A stretch of 64,000 nt of DNA from Geosiphon pyriformis (GCA_016748015.1 JAAOMT010000183.1:379313-443312), one strand, 5' to 3'. Shown: positions 36,043 to 47,510, counted from the stretch's first letter. Program-made: numbers and translations. Notes: generated from the letters alone by a model not told the origin.

Positions 36043-36820
36043 TTAAACAGAACTGGAACTGTTGTTTTTGTTATTGTTGTTGTTGGAGTTTGAATTGGGA
36101 TGGAATGTTGATTCCAATTCTGATACACAGCTGCTGATTGGTTTTTCTTTTTCTGAGATCATGTAGATCATACATAGTAGTAGATTGTAAATAAGATCAC
36201 ACTCATTACAATATTGAAAGTCACATGAGATCAAACAATAGTCACATAGTCGGGTGTTTATTTCTTCTAAGCACTGTTCTTGCTTTTTTCTTGTTGGTGC
36301 CAAATTCCAGTAATGCTCATGAAATTCCTTTGGACCTGTTTCAATATTTAAAAATGCATCTAAATTAGAGATAAAAACAATATCAACTGGTTTTAGAAGA
36401 TTGTTTTTTATTTTTAAAATCTTATTGGGCAAAGCATTTTTTACTTTAATATTGGCCATTTGCCAGATTTTGTCTTTATTGTACAGATAGCTGTCTAAGC
36501 AAGAGATTGCTTGGTACCATACAGCAGTAATAAATGTGTTACAACTAACCCAGTCACTTATGAGGATCATGTACTGGCATAAAGCATTACACATTTTTTC
36601 TTAACCAGGAATGTTATTCCATATTCTCTTATTAAGTAATTGTTCATCACAAGTAAGACATGGTTTGTTGCCCTACTTGTCCTGTTTTTTTGGATAGCTG
36701 TAGTGTTCTCTATGGCATAGTTTGCAATAATAATGCATTTTGGTCCAGTAGTCTTTGTCAGATACTATCTATGCTCTCATAAAAGATAGTTTCTTACCAC
36801 AATCTTGACATTTGAGAGAA
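36043..36820 (-). pseudogene. Element A Cys-rich module between protease and dUTPase
   Basis: The open frame 36,594-36,043 (183 codons) aligns with element B 42,420-42,960: KEFHEHYWNLAPTRKKQ, then CDYCLISCDFQYCNECDLIY with paired cysteines, then an Asn/Ser-rich tail. Further CxxC pairs lie upstream to about 36,820. I know of no named domain for it. A zinc-binding role is a guess from the Cys spacing. Confidence 0.55.
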
Positions 36821-36924
36821 ATATATAATGGCTGTTCCAGTAGTTTGTGCACCAAGTATAAAGTTCTCCAGTTACTGGTAGCTTTTTCAGTGTTTATTGT
36901 GATTTGTATTTTTCAGTCTTCTTT

Positions 36925-36962
36925 TTTTTCTTTTTCTTTTTCTTTTTCTTTTTCTTTCCAAT
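36925..36962. repeat. CTTTTT microsatellite
   Basis: About six copies of CTTTTT (polypurine on the minus strand), inside the element A polyprotein region, where it would encode alternating Lys and Arg. Confidence 0.85.
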
Positions 36963-37333
36963 TTAAGATTATTGTGGTTGTTGTCAATCCATGAAACTTG
37001 ATAGGCTTTCCAGATAGATTTATTTTCTTCTTCCAAATTGATTAATGGTACAGATGTGGTATATGATTTGAAATAACTGCACATGACTGGTATTTGAATA
37101 TAGTGTTCATTCTGGCTGAGTTGTAATTTCTGAGTGGTTTAATTAAATACAGCATTTGCTTTGCTCAGCCAGTCATTTCCAATGAGAGCTTGGTATTAGG
37201 TGGCTTTTATAATTAAGATTTTAATAAGAATGGTGATGCCATTGACTTCAAAAGAAAAGTTATTGATTTTGCCAATTGGAGTTTTGGTTGCTCCATTAAT
37301 GATAATGATTCTGGTGCTGGCAGCTTGATCAAC

Positions 37334-37750
37334 TCAGTAACCTAATTGGTTTATGAATTGGTGTGTGATGATGCTATCTGCTGACCCACTGTCTAAGATT
37401 AACTTAATGAGATGGCCATCAGTTTTAGCATCAGTGTACATTGCAGTTATGGGTTTTTCTTCAAGGGAAGCACCACTAAAGAAAAGCATTTTCAACTGTT
37501 CTTCAAGTTCAAAGGGAAAAATGGCTGTTAACAAGTTGTTATTGGTAATAGTTGCTAGTAAAATATTGTTGGTAAATGGTTTTTGGTTGGTTTCTAAGTT
37601 GTTAGATAAGACGTCTTTTAAGGTAATCAAAAAACTTAAATAGTTCTGAGAATTTGGGGTTTGAGCATACCTAGTTTCTGAATTTCTTGGATGTGATTTT
37701 GAGGATTGTTGAGATGTGCTGAGGATCAGTTGATAAACAATTATCACCAA
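37334..37750 (-). pseudogene. Element A retropepsin (aspartic protease) region
   Basis: The open frame contains KLILDSGSADSIITHQFINQ, the retroviral-type aspartic protease active site with its catalytic Asp at 37,392-37,390. Here the D-S-G triad is intact, while in element B it reads D-N-R. Upstream the knuckle at 38,077-38,036 reads CYNC...YIRASC, having lost its His to Tyr. The protease would have processed the gag-pol polyprotein. Confidence 0.7.
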
Positions 37751-38168
37751 TCTTCAGTTTTGTTAGATGGTTTTTAGCCTCTGATTTCCATTGGAAACAG
37801 TTATTTATAGCAGTATTTAAATGGATTAAGGTTGATAAATTAGTTGTGACTGTAGTGATTGATATATTATGAGTGTTACCAGTTGATATATTGGAAATAC
37901 ATATATTGGTTTTTGCATCATTTGGGTGTAATTAGGTTGGTACTGATCTTAATTTGAGTAATAACTTGGAGTTTGAAACCTGCAATTGGGGTTTCAATAT
38001 TGATTTTCTGATTGTAGATTATTGTTATAAATTTGGCAACTAGCTCTAATGTAATTTTGTTTATTACAATTATAACAAACATACATTTTTGATTGCCATG
38101 ATTGATTGGTCAATAATGATGGGTGTGCCTAATTTTAAAAACAATTTGAATTTCCTGAATTATTACAT

Positions 38169-39055
38169 TATTACTCATAAAATATAAAAAGTATATTAGC
38201 ATATAAATTAGCCAATTAGAAGTAGTTATAGTAAATGTGAAATTCCAGGATTCTTCTCAAGAAAAATCACAAGATTCCAGGAATTTCAGAATTATCGTAC
38301 AAGGAATCACAGGATTCCAAAATTCCAGAATTCCTTTCAAGAGAAATTGCAGAATTCCAAGAATTGCAGGATTTCTGATATAAAAAATTGAGGAATTGAG
38401 GAATCTCAATTATGTATATATAGCAGTAGTGCTAAAAGTAGAAAAAGACAGAATTTTTTAATTAGAAACCTCTTAAGTTTAGATTCAATCTAAGCAACCT
38501 TCTATTCACAAATATTAAATAAATAATTATTCACTATCACAACTCATTCTTCACTATCAACACTTCATGTTGATAGTAATTGATACTTAAAAACACTGAA
38601 ACAATAGCTCTTGATCATGGCTATTGACAGGATACTAACTTGCAATTGCTTTTATTTATTTCTTTATCTTTTTCTTTATTTTCTTTATTTTCTTTCTTGT
38701 TTTGATCTTATTGTTGTACTAATTGATTAAAGATTAAAGTGCTGAATTATTGACATCACAAATAGCCTGGTAAAAGACCCAGAGATAAGGGTAAGAATAT
38801 ATATATTAATGAATAGCTTACCAGAAGAGCACAACTGTTAGATTAAACCAGCCACCACGCTGAAGACAGAAATTGGGAAAACAATTCACCAACTACCTTG
38901 TCATTGAATCTTTGTCTATTATACAAAAAACTTAACTCTAAAAAAAAACCTTCAAATACAACCAATGTACCAGTATTACCAGCATTATCAAGATATTGAG
39001 CATTAAGTTATGGATTTGTTATTTGATTTAAGACTCCAAATAATCATCTATAACA
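38169..39055 (+). repeat. 5' LTR of element B
   Basis: 887 bp, homologous to 50,038-50,942 (905 bp). The start has decayed from TG to TA; the end is TAACA. From about 38,240 to 38,400 it carries a series of GGATTCCAGGAATTC-like palindromic units, then a TATA box at 38,415-38,422, and a pyrimidine-rich (TTTATTTTCT) repeat near 38,650 whose copy number differs between the two LTRs. Confidence 0.88.
38415..38422 (+). promoter_or_regulatory. TATA box in the element B 5' LTR
   Basis: TATATATAG followed by CAGTAGTGC, downstream of the palindrome array and upstream of the region kept in all related LTRs. The same arrangement is found in the right LTR at 50,283. It probably marks the U3/R boundary. 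Confidence 0.5.
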
Positions 39056-39075
39056 TTTGGTGCTTCCTGTGAGGT
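39056..39075 (+). promoter_or_regulatory. Primer binding site of element B
   Basis: TTTGGTGCTTCCTGTGAGG directly follows the LTR end. The same sequence, with small changes, follows the LTRs of elements C (TTTGGTGCTCCCTGTGAGG, minus strand) and A (TTTGATGCTTCTTGTAAGA, minus strand). TGG-starting sites complementary to a tRNA 3' end are the rule in Gypsy elements; the tRNA was not identified. Confidence 0.6.
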
Positions 39076-39117
39076 ATAATTCTACAGAGAACTAACACCA
39101 ACTATAACCATTCAAAA

Positions 39118-40870
39118 GTGGCAGAATCAGAATTGATAAGAGCAAACCATTTAGGATTTGCGAAATCTTTATTTCAATACTACTGTCAACATTTGAGATT
39201 AAACCATAATCACATATTAGTAGAATCAGCCTTCAATTTCTATGTCAACGAGAGAATTGTCTATCTGTTAGGTACACCAGTAAATACTGAGTCAGCAAGG
39301 GAAATCTTTTACAACAAATTAATTCAAAACACTAGCCTACTAACAAATCACAATTTTGAATCCATCATCACAGAAATCAATAAAGAAATTAAATATCACA
39401 CCCAACAAAGATACCCAATTACATATACCAGTAAAGAAAAAGGAAAACTGCAAACACCAGCAGTAATACTCCAAAGGATACAACCACCCACTTGAAAGAA
39501 AACCAGAGTTGAATCACCAATCAATTCATCATACCACTATACACCCAGAAGCATCATCAATATCTTATCAACAGGTGCATCTACATCAAATGCGACATCA
39601 ACATTTAGATGACTCCTATTTCAAAGTAAACAAAAAAAAGCAAAATTACTAGGAACTTATAGCAATTATTTTGAAGGATTTAAATCATGATCGCCAACAT
39701 CATTAGGATTCTGATTACCACCATCTCAACCTGATTTCGGAAACGCAAGTCCCTGGGAGATAACAGAATCAGACAAAGAAGAAAAAAAAGAAGCTGAAGA
39801 TCAAGAATTTACTTACCAGAACCTAATTCCAGAAAATCCAGACATTGGAACTCCAAACTTTTAGACTTAGCAAGATCTAAATTTAGAAAATCTGGAAGTT
39901 GAAACTCCAAATTTTCAAAATCAGCAAAATCAGAATGATTGAAACCCCAACATTAATAATTAACAACACTTACCTCCAGTTATTGTCATCAACTTACTAC
40001 CAGTTGCTTCACAACAACAGCTACTGCCACAACTCCAAATTCAATTACTATTTCAATTATCACAGCAACTAAACATAGATCCAATGGTCTATGCCCCAAT
40101 AGCAAAACTCGAGAAATTCATAGGAGAGAAGGATGATACACAAGTATTGTTCAATGACATAGAAAAAGCCATTGTGGCTAATGGATAGAATAATGCCAAA
40201 GCCATGCAAGCCATTCCATATTTTCTCCAGAATACTACCAATTCATGGTACCAAAGTCTGATTAATAAACCCCAAGATTTTAATACATTCAAAATTGAGT
40301 TTTTAAGATACTTCAGCAACAATAACAGCATTAACAGGCTAACAAATACCTTCACTACTATTAAACAAGGAGAAACCAAAGCAGTCACTACTTACTTAGG
40401 ATGCTTCTACAAGAATCTGTGCCAGATTCAAGCCATTAATGCCAATTATTTTACTGTGGTCCAGATACTAAATCAGTTCATTCACGGATTACACAATAGC
40501 ATTCTGCAATGCATATGTCCAATGCATTCTATTGATCTGCAAGCAGCTGTTACAAATGCCAGAGATTTTGAAGCCACTGAATTAGAAGCCAACCATGCCC
40601 AAGCAGTAAATTTAGTAATGAACAGATTATCTGACTTGGATTCCAAATTAAAGCAATTCAACAAATCAATAAATTAGAAATTAGAGGAATACTTAGCTAA
40701 CAATAATTAAGCAATCTATTAAACTCCACAATAACACAATAATTAAGAAAACTCTAATCATTTCCATAATTAATCGCATTCAACATCATCGACCAATCAA
40801 CAGTGAGAACAGGAAACATGTGTTTGCCACTATTGTGATAAACAAGAACACTTACAAATTGACTGTCATC
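39118..40870 (+). pseudogene. Element B gag with CCHC zinc knuckle
   Basis: The N-terminal frame 39,118-39,495 (AESELIRANHLGFAKSLFQY) is shared with element A. The capsid-like frame 40,204-40,677 contains a retrotransposon gag pattern (YFLQNTTNSWYQSLINKPQD, then LRYFSNNNSINR). The knuckle at 40,825-40,866 reads CHYCDKQEHLQIDC and keeps the C-x2-C-x4-H-x4-C spacing. Stops separate the pieces, all in one frame. An intact gag would form the particle and bind RNA. Confidence 0.75.
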
Positions 40871-41439
40871 ACTGCTTAAATAACCAATGATCGGAAAATC
40901 AATATCAAAACTCCAATCACCAGTTTCAAACTCCAGATAACTCACCAAACTCAGAGCCATATCATCAAAATTATCTGCCAATAACGCAGCAGCCAATTTA
41001 TCAAATACTGATATATTAACCTCCAATTAATCAACCACAGTTGCCAGCAACATATCAACCACAGCCACCAATAATTTATCAACCCCAGCAACTTCAAACA
41101 CTACCACCAAACCCAGCTTAAATGACATTAAAAAATCCCAGATTGAGAGTCACTCAAAACTGGAGATCAGCAATAGTTGTTCACCAACCAATCCCCAGTT
41201 CCTCCCACCAACCAACAGGACCATGCTCTCAGAATTCAGGAACTGGGCATGCTCAAAATCCAAATTTCCAACACTATTTAAGTCTTCTGGTTATCTCTGA
41301 AAATGCCACTGCCAATAATCTAGAACCCAATTAGAAACAGCTACTTACCAGCAATATCCCACCAGCAATTATCTCCAATAACAAATCTTTAGCAGCTATT
41401 TTTCCTTTCAAACTTGAGAAAACCATGCCAGTCCCATTA

Positions 41440-41830
41440 TTTAATAGAGCTGCTCTTGACACCAAACCAATTACTGCCATGTACACTAGCGCAAAAGTTG
41501 ATGGTCACATTATCAAACTAATTCTAGATAATAGATCAGCTGGCAGTATTATTACCAAGCAACTCATGAATTAATTAGGTTGCTGAGTTAACCACATTGC
41601 CAGCATTAGAATTATTACAGCCAATAGAGTGACTAAAACTCTTATTAGTGAAATAGACAACTTCCCGATTGAAGTCAATGGCATCATAGTACCAATTAAA
41701 GTTCTGGTCATAGAAGCTACTCAGTACCAAGCTCTAGTTGGTAATGACTGGCTATTTAAAACCAATGTGACACTTGACTGGACAACACAAGAGTTGCAAA
41801 TCAGTCAGAATGACCAACACACATAAGTAC
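41440..41830 (+). pseudogene. Element B retropepsin region
   Basis: The active site is IKLILDNRSAGSIITKQ with the catalytic Asp at 41,527-41,529 kept, but the following Ser-Gly changed to Asn-Arg (both G-to-A). Downstream, QALVGNDWLFKTNVTLDW is the conserved ALVGNDWL-type element typical of Gypsy proteases. Stops at 41,572 and 41,824. It cannot be active as read. Confidence 0.7.
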
Positions 41831-42159
41831 TAGCAATGTGTGGCCATTTCAAACCCAGCATTGAAATGCGATTACTTATTGACTTCGAAAAAAAAAAAAA
41901 AAAATCTACCTGAGAAGCTTATCAGATCTTGTGGGCTGACAGCAACCACAACAAACTACTACTAATACTATTCTGGGACAACAACAACAAAGGAAAGCAG
42001 AAGAAAGAACTTAACTGAAACACTAACCAAGCCTGGAAAACCGACAATAATCAGGAAGAACTAATAAATTAGGAGTGGGAAGAAAATAAAAAGAGAAAAG
42101 AAAAGGGGAAGAAAGAAGAACCAACACCCAACAGCACCACTACTTATAATTTCTACACT

Positions 42160-43062
42160 ATACCCCAATGATCTACTTATTGCCACCCAAAACTGGTATG
42201 CATTGATTGCAGCAAGAAATTGTTGTCAATGGGCATTTGTTGTGGTAATAATGAGGAGTACACTTTAGCAACCAAATTTTACTGCTGCTTATGCATCATT
42301 AAACATTTTGGAAGAACAAAACAAGTTGGAAAATGGGACAACAAACCATGTTTGGCTTGTGAAAAAACTTTCTCAAACAAAGAAATATGGAATGACATTC
42401 CTGGACAAAGAAGAACATGCAATAAAATGTGTCAGTATACAATCTTTATTAATAACTGGGTATACAAGGGCACCCCAATTAACAATGCCTGGAAACAAGC
42501 ATTGCAATGATTGAAAAGATACTTCTACGATAAACACAAATTATGGAAAATGGTGAGTGTGAAAGCAGAAAGTGTAACAACCAGCGAATTACTGGAAATC
42601 AAAAACAATCCTCTATCTCTGCCTAAATCCGAATACATCTAAACTTTTGATGTCTTTGGCAACATTGAAGATAACCCAAAAGAATTTCATGAACATTACT
42701 AGTGTTTAACACCTATTAGAGAAGAACAAAAGCAGTATTTAGAATAGTTAAATACTCAATTATGTCAATATTGCTTAATCCCATGTGACTTTCAATATTG
42801 TAATGAGTGTAATCTCATTTACAATCCACCACCATACATGATCTACTTAATCTCAGAAGAAGACAAACCAATAAGCAGCTGCGCATTAGAATTGGAATCA
42901 ATTTTTAATCCCAATTTAAACTCCAACAATGATGACGACAAAAATACTGGTTCTAGCTCCATTCAAAATGGCAACAAAAATATCAACAATTCAGACTCCG
43001 ATTCAAACCCCAAAATATACATTGTGCTTTCTGATCTTTCCAAGGAGCAGAAACTCAAATAG
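42160..43062 (+). pseudogene. Element B Cys-rich module plus acidic linker
   Basis: In the gag-pol frame, between protease and dUTPase. Cysteine pairs are regularly spaced: CIDCSKK, GICCGN, FYCCLCI, CLACEKTF, CNKMCQY (42,190-42,460), then after two stops CQYCLIPCDFQYCNECN (42,764-42,810). A Lys/Glu-rich stretch precedes it (about 42,080-42,130) and an Asn/Asp/Ser-rich linker follows (42,900-43,010). The same module is present in element A, so it is a family trait and not a local fusion. No named domain was recognised. Zinc binding is inferred from the CxxC pairs only. Confidence 0.6.
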
Positions 43063-43086
43063 TATAGTGACAACAATGAAGATATT

Positions 43087-43620
43087 ATGCCAAAATGTGC
43101 ACATGATATCAATACAGGGTTTGATTTGAAATATTCAGAAAGAGATGCCATCAAATTGGAATCCCATTTGTGCACCTGTATTGATCTTAAAATAGCACTG
43201 AAAATTCTAGCAACAACAATGGTACAATTAGCATCTAGGAGTAGCTTAGTTAAAAAGAGAATCAACATTAGAGGAGGAATAATTGATGCAGAATACATAG
43301 GAAATATCATTGTAATGCTACAAAATAACTCAGAAAAAGCATATACTATAGATCTAAATGAAAAGATAGCCCAGGCAATATTCTTATCTCTGGTAAAGGT
43401 AGTTTAATTAGTATCAGTGGGAACCAGAGAAAAATTAAGAATAACAGCAAAAGGGATACAAGGATTCAGATCCACAGGTAGAATAGATATACCAGTCAAT
43501 ATGACAGAGAAAGAAATTATTGACAAGAGAGAAATTATCTCTACCCATCAATCAATTACCATTCCACCATATAACCAGTATATATTAGCCATAAAAAGAG
43601 AAGTAAAGGATCAAGCTTAA
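43087..43620 (+). pseudogene. Element B dUTPase domain
   Basis: Five motifs of trimeric dUTPases in order: I TGFDLKYS (43,120), II ASRSSLVKK (43,230), III GGIIDAEYIGNI (43,275), IV EKIAQAIF (43,360), and V KGIQGFRSTGR (43,450). The Asp and Tyr of motif III are present. One in-frame TAA at 43,405-43,407 separates motifs I-IV from V; otherwise the frame is open. dUTPases hydrolyse dUTP to dUMP and keep uracil out of DNA. In a retroelement this would protect cDNA made where dUTP is high. The domain lies upstream of RT in the same polyprotein frame. Confidence 0.8.
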
Positions 43621-43733
43621 TTGTTTAAAGTGAAAGCCAACATCTGTGAATCAGGAAAAATTGAACTCACTAATCTTTATATATCAGCCAAAAGTCCCAA
43701 AAACATCAAAATTTCTATCTACAATACAACCAG

Positions 43734-44708
43734 TGTTACAGATAATTCTTTGGAGTGTCGAGTAAATAACAAACCCATAACTTGGTGCTCAAAGTGATTG
43801 GTGATAATGATAATCTAAAAGTATTTTATCTGAAGGTTTTCCAATTGAGTTTTTTGTATAATGGACAGAGATTCACTGGTAACAGTTTATCAATAGTTTC
43901 CTGAAACTGTAGTTTTGTCAATTGCTTGCTCAGCTTGATGGTTGATGATTCTTCTAATACGATATCCTCCATAAGTGTATACCAGTGCTGTTTCTTGATG
44001 TCAGTTCCTTCATAAGTCCTCCAAGAGTAAGTATTGTTTAAGCAAATTTATTCCTCTGTAAGTTTTCCAAGAATAAATATTGTTTTAAGTAAGTTTTATT
44101 CCTCTGTAAGTCCTCCAAGAGTAAGTATTGTTTTAAGTAAGTTTTATTTCTCCGTAAGTCCTCCAAGAGTAAATCCTTTAATCAAGTTAGTAGACAACAA
44201 AGAAATTAAAAAAAAAATAAAAGAGAAAATAAGAAATAAGCCAAGACAATTTGTAAGTTAGTATTCTGTCAATAGCCATAATCAAGAGCTATTGTTCCAG
44301 TATAGTTAAGTATCAGTTATTATCAACATGAAGTATTGATAGTAAAAAATAAATTTGATATAGTGAATAATTATTTATTTGAGGATTGTAATAACTAAGC
44401 TAAGGATTCTTGGTGTCTCTTTTTTCTGCTTCTAACACTACTGCTATATATACATATTTGAGATTCCTCAATTCTTCAATTCTTTGTGACAGAAATCTTG
44501 GAATTCCTGGAATTCTGCAATTCTTGATGAGAAGAATCCTGGAATTCTGAAATCTTACGATTCCTCACTGGAGAATCCTAAAATTCCTGGAATCCTGCAA
44601 TTCCTCTGAGAGGAATCCTGGAATTCCACATTTACTACATCTACTTCTGATTGGCTAATATCTACTTGCTAATAATAATAATATACTTCTTATATTCTAT
44701 AAGTAACA
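43734..44708 (-). repeat. 3' LTR of element C
   Basis: 975 bp, the same length as its partner at 45,372. It contains three or four copies of a CTCCAAGAGTAAGTATTG-type unit (about 44,015-44,175), a TATA-like run and a GGAATTC palindrome array (about 44,480-44,630). Differences from the other LTR are almost all transitions. Confidence 0.9.
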
Positions 44709-44791
44709 TTATTCCCTCCTTTTAATATTGAGCTTTGTCAAAATCTAACTTTTTTAATTCCCCCTCTTGAATTATTTCTTGAACTTCTTTT

Positions 44792-45028
44792 TTATTGTTT
44801 GCTTTGGAACTGAAATCTTCCAAATGTTAATGTCGCGTTTGATGTAAACGCATCTGCTGATGAAATGTTGATGACACTTCCAGGTGTATAGTGATATGAT
44901 AAAGCAGTTAGTAATTTTATTCTGTGTTTTTTCCAACTAGGTAACTGTATTTCTTTTGGTGTTGCTGCTGGTGTTTGTATTCTTTCTTTATCTTTGTCTG
45001 CATAGGTAATGGAAAATTGTTGTTGCAT
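44792..45028 (-). pseudogene. gag fragment inside element C
   Basis: A 78-codon frame on the minus strand (starting MQQQFSITYADKDKERIQTP) aligns with element B gag around 39,400-39,620, including its TYTSKEKGKLQTPA part and the following SIINI..TGASTSNATSTF segment. It is what is left of the internal coding region and shows that C is a deletion derivative of this Gypsy family. Confidence 0.75.
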
Positions 45029-45371
45029 GTATCTTTCAATGATTTGATTGATTTTCCTGATAATTAGGGCAAAACTGTGATTTCTTGGTAAGCTGGTGTG
45101 TTGAAATAATTCTGTATAGAAATTTTTTCTTACTGATTCAATATTAATAGTTCCTTCTAAACAGTCTGTGATTTTATTATTGACATAATAGTTGAAGGCT
45201 GATTCAGCTGAGTAGTGATTACTGTTTAATTCTAATTGTTGACTGTATTGTTAAAACAAGGATTTTGTGAATCCTAAGTGGTTGGCTCCTATAATTTCTG
45301 ATTCTGCCACGTTTGGATGGTGTTATTGGCACTGGTTCTCTATAGAATTATACCTCACAGGGAGCACCAAA

Positions 45372-46346
45372 TGTTATAGGTGATTCTTTGGAGTGTTGAG
45401 TGAATAACAAACTCATAACTTGGTGCTCAAAGTGATTGGTGATAATGATAATCTGAAGGTATTTTATCTGAAGATTTTCCAATTGAGTTCTTTGTATAAT
45501 GGACAGAGATTCACTGGTAACAGTTTATTAGTAGTTTTCTGAAACCATAGTTTTGTCAATTGCTTACTCAGCTTGATGGTTGATAATTCTCCTGGTACAA
45601 TATTCTCTGTAAGTGTATACCAGTGCTGTTTTCTGACGTCAGTTTCTCTGTAAGTCCTCTAAGAGTAAGTATTGTTTAAGCAAATTTATTCCTCCATAAG
45701 TCTTTCAAGAGTAAGTATTGTTTTAAGTAAGTTTTATTCCTCCATAAGTCCTCCAAGAGTAAGTATTATTTTAAGTAAGTTTTATTTCTTCATAAGTCCT
45801 CCAAGAGTAAATCCTTTAATCAAGTTAGTAGACAACAAAGAAAATAAAAAAAAGATAAAATAAAAAATAAAAAATAAGCCAAGACAATTTGTAAGTTAGT
45901 ATCCTGTCAATAGCCATGATCAAGAGCTATTGTTCCAGTATGATTAAGTATCAGTTACTATCAACATAAAGTATTGATAGTGAAGAATGAATTTGATATA
46001 GTGAATAATTATTTATTTAAGGATTGTGGTAACTAAGCTAAGGATTCTTGGTGTTTCTTTTTTTTGCTTCTAATACTACTGCTATATATACATATTTGAG
46101 ATTCCTCAATTCTTTAATTCCTTGCAACAGGAATCTTAAAATTTCTGGAATCCTGCAATTTCTGATGAGAGGAATCCTGGAATTCTAGAATCCTGCGATT
46201 TCTTGCTGAAGAATCCTAAAATTCTTGGAATCCTACAATTCCTCTGAGAGAAATTCTGGAATTCCATATTTATTATGTCTACTTCTGATTGGCTAATATC
46301 TACTTGCTAATAATAATAATATACTTTTTATATTCTATAAGTAACA
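45372..46346 (-). repeat. 5' LTR of element C
   Basis: 975 bp. The right end ATAAGTAACA lies directly before the duplicated CCAG. It has the same internal CTCCAAGAGTAAGTATT repeats and GGAATTC palindromes as its partner. Confidence 0.9.
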
Positions 46347-47510
46347 CCAGAGATGTCATTGAGATACCAAAAAAAACCATCATTGGATACTTAATCACTG
46401 AAGTTGAAGATCAACAACCCAACTACATTCCAGATTTTTCACAGCTTTGTGAATATGTAGATATCACATCACAAACCATTTATGAACAAAGCAAATGTTA
46501 TCTGCTCCAATTGAAACAATTGGAACAAATGAATTTAAGAAACTTAGACCCACTGTAACAAATACAACTCAAAATATTACTTAACAATTTCAATAACATC
46601 TTTGCCAGTGAAAATGAATTTGACAGAACTAACATAATCCAGCACCAGATTAAGATTGGAAATGCAATGCCAATAAAACAAAGAGCATATAGAGTACCAC
46701 CAGCCAGCCATGAGATCATTCATCAAGAAATTAACCAAATGCTTGACAACAAGCTAATTCAGCCATTAATGAGCCCATGGTCATCACCAGTAGTACTAGT
46801 TCAGAAAAAGAATAGAAAAATCCATTTTTGTGTGGATTATTGAAAACTGAATAAAGTAACTAAAAGTAATAGCTATCTAATTCCAAAGATCCAAGAACTA
46901 TTTGATGCTTTTAGAGAAAATAAATGGTTCTTGATACTGGATTTAAATAGTGATTATTGGCAAGTAGCCATGAAACCAGAAGACAAAGAAAAAACAGCTT
47001 TTACAACTCAAGAAGGAAACTTTGAATTCGAAGTAATACCATTTGGCTTGATGAATGCTCCAGCCACTTTCCAGTGACTGATAGAAATTGTTTATACTGG
47101 GCCACTATGAAAATCAGTCATCGTATACTTAAATGACACCAATGTGTTCTTAAAAACATTTGATGATCATCTGCATCATCTCCAACAAGTGTTTAAAAGA
47201 CTAAAAAGAGCCAGATTAAAGCTAAATACAACCAAATGTTTCTTTGGAAAAACTGAACTCAAGTTTTTGGGACATGTTGTGAATCAAAATGAATCCAGAC
47301 AAAATTGAAATTGTCAAGAACTTTTCAGTACCAAATAATTTCACAGAATTAAAAGCATTCTTGGAATTTGCTGGATATTACCACTGCTTTATCAAGAACT
47401 TTTTCAAAATAACTCAACCACTATACCAACTCCAAACAAAGAATGTGAAGTACAAATGGACAAAAAACCAACAAAAAGCATTCAACATATTAAGAAAAAA
47501 GCTTATCTAA
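46347..47510 (+). pseudogene. Element B reverse transcriptase
   Basis: The coding frame resumes after element C. Gypsy RT blocks in order: MLDNKLIQPLMSPWSSPVVL (46,740), FCVDY with a stop in place of the Arg before KLNKVTK (46,830), DLNSDYWQVAMKPEDKEKTA (46,945), MPFGL-type block VIPFGLMNAPATFQ (47,035), then the active-site box Y-L-N-D at 47,126-47,137, where the first Asp of YLDD is Asn. A frameshift near 47,285 is followed by FAGYYHCFIKNF. Stops are CGA-to-TGA or TGG-to-TGA/TAG type. The copy cannot make active RT. Confidence 0.82.

Larger units (their letters stand above)
43734..46346 (-). mobile_element. Non-autonomous LTR element C, nested in element B
   Basis: 2,613 bp with two 975-bp LTRs (43,734-44,708 and 45,372-46,346) and only 663 bp between them. 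Ends are TGTTAC...GTAACA and the flanks carry a 4-bp duplication CCAG (43,730-43,733 and 46,347-46,350; ACCAG if one base is shared). Removing the element and one CCAG makes the element B polyprotein frame continuous. On the minus strand a primer binding site follows the right LTR, a short gag relic lies at 45,028-44,792, and a polypurine tract (AAAAGGAGGGAATAA) precedes the left LTR. It must have depended on proteins from full-length relatives such as A or B. Confidence 0.9.

Noticed and set aside
36887-37084. Lys/Arg-rich open frame (alternating K and R)
   Set aside because: Produced by a CTTTTT microsatellite inside the element A polyprotein.
38169-38173. Target duplication for element B
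   Set aside because: Flanking pentamers (TACAT on the left, ATGTT on the right) do not match convincingly, so no duplication is claimed.
44034-44261. Repetitive open frame with FYSSVSPPRVSIVLSK-like units
   Set aside because: Lies wholly inside an LTR of element C and reflects its direct DNA repeats; the same happens at 45,672-45,863.
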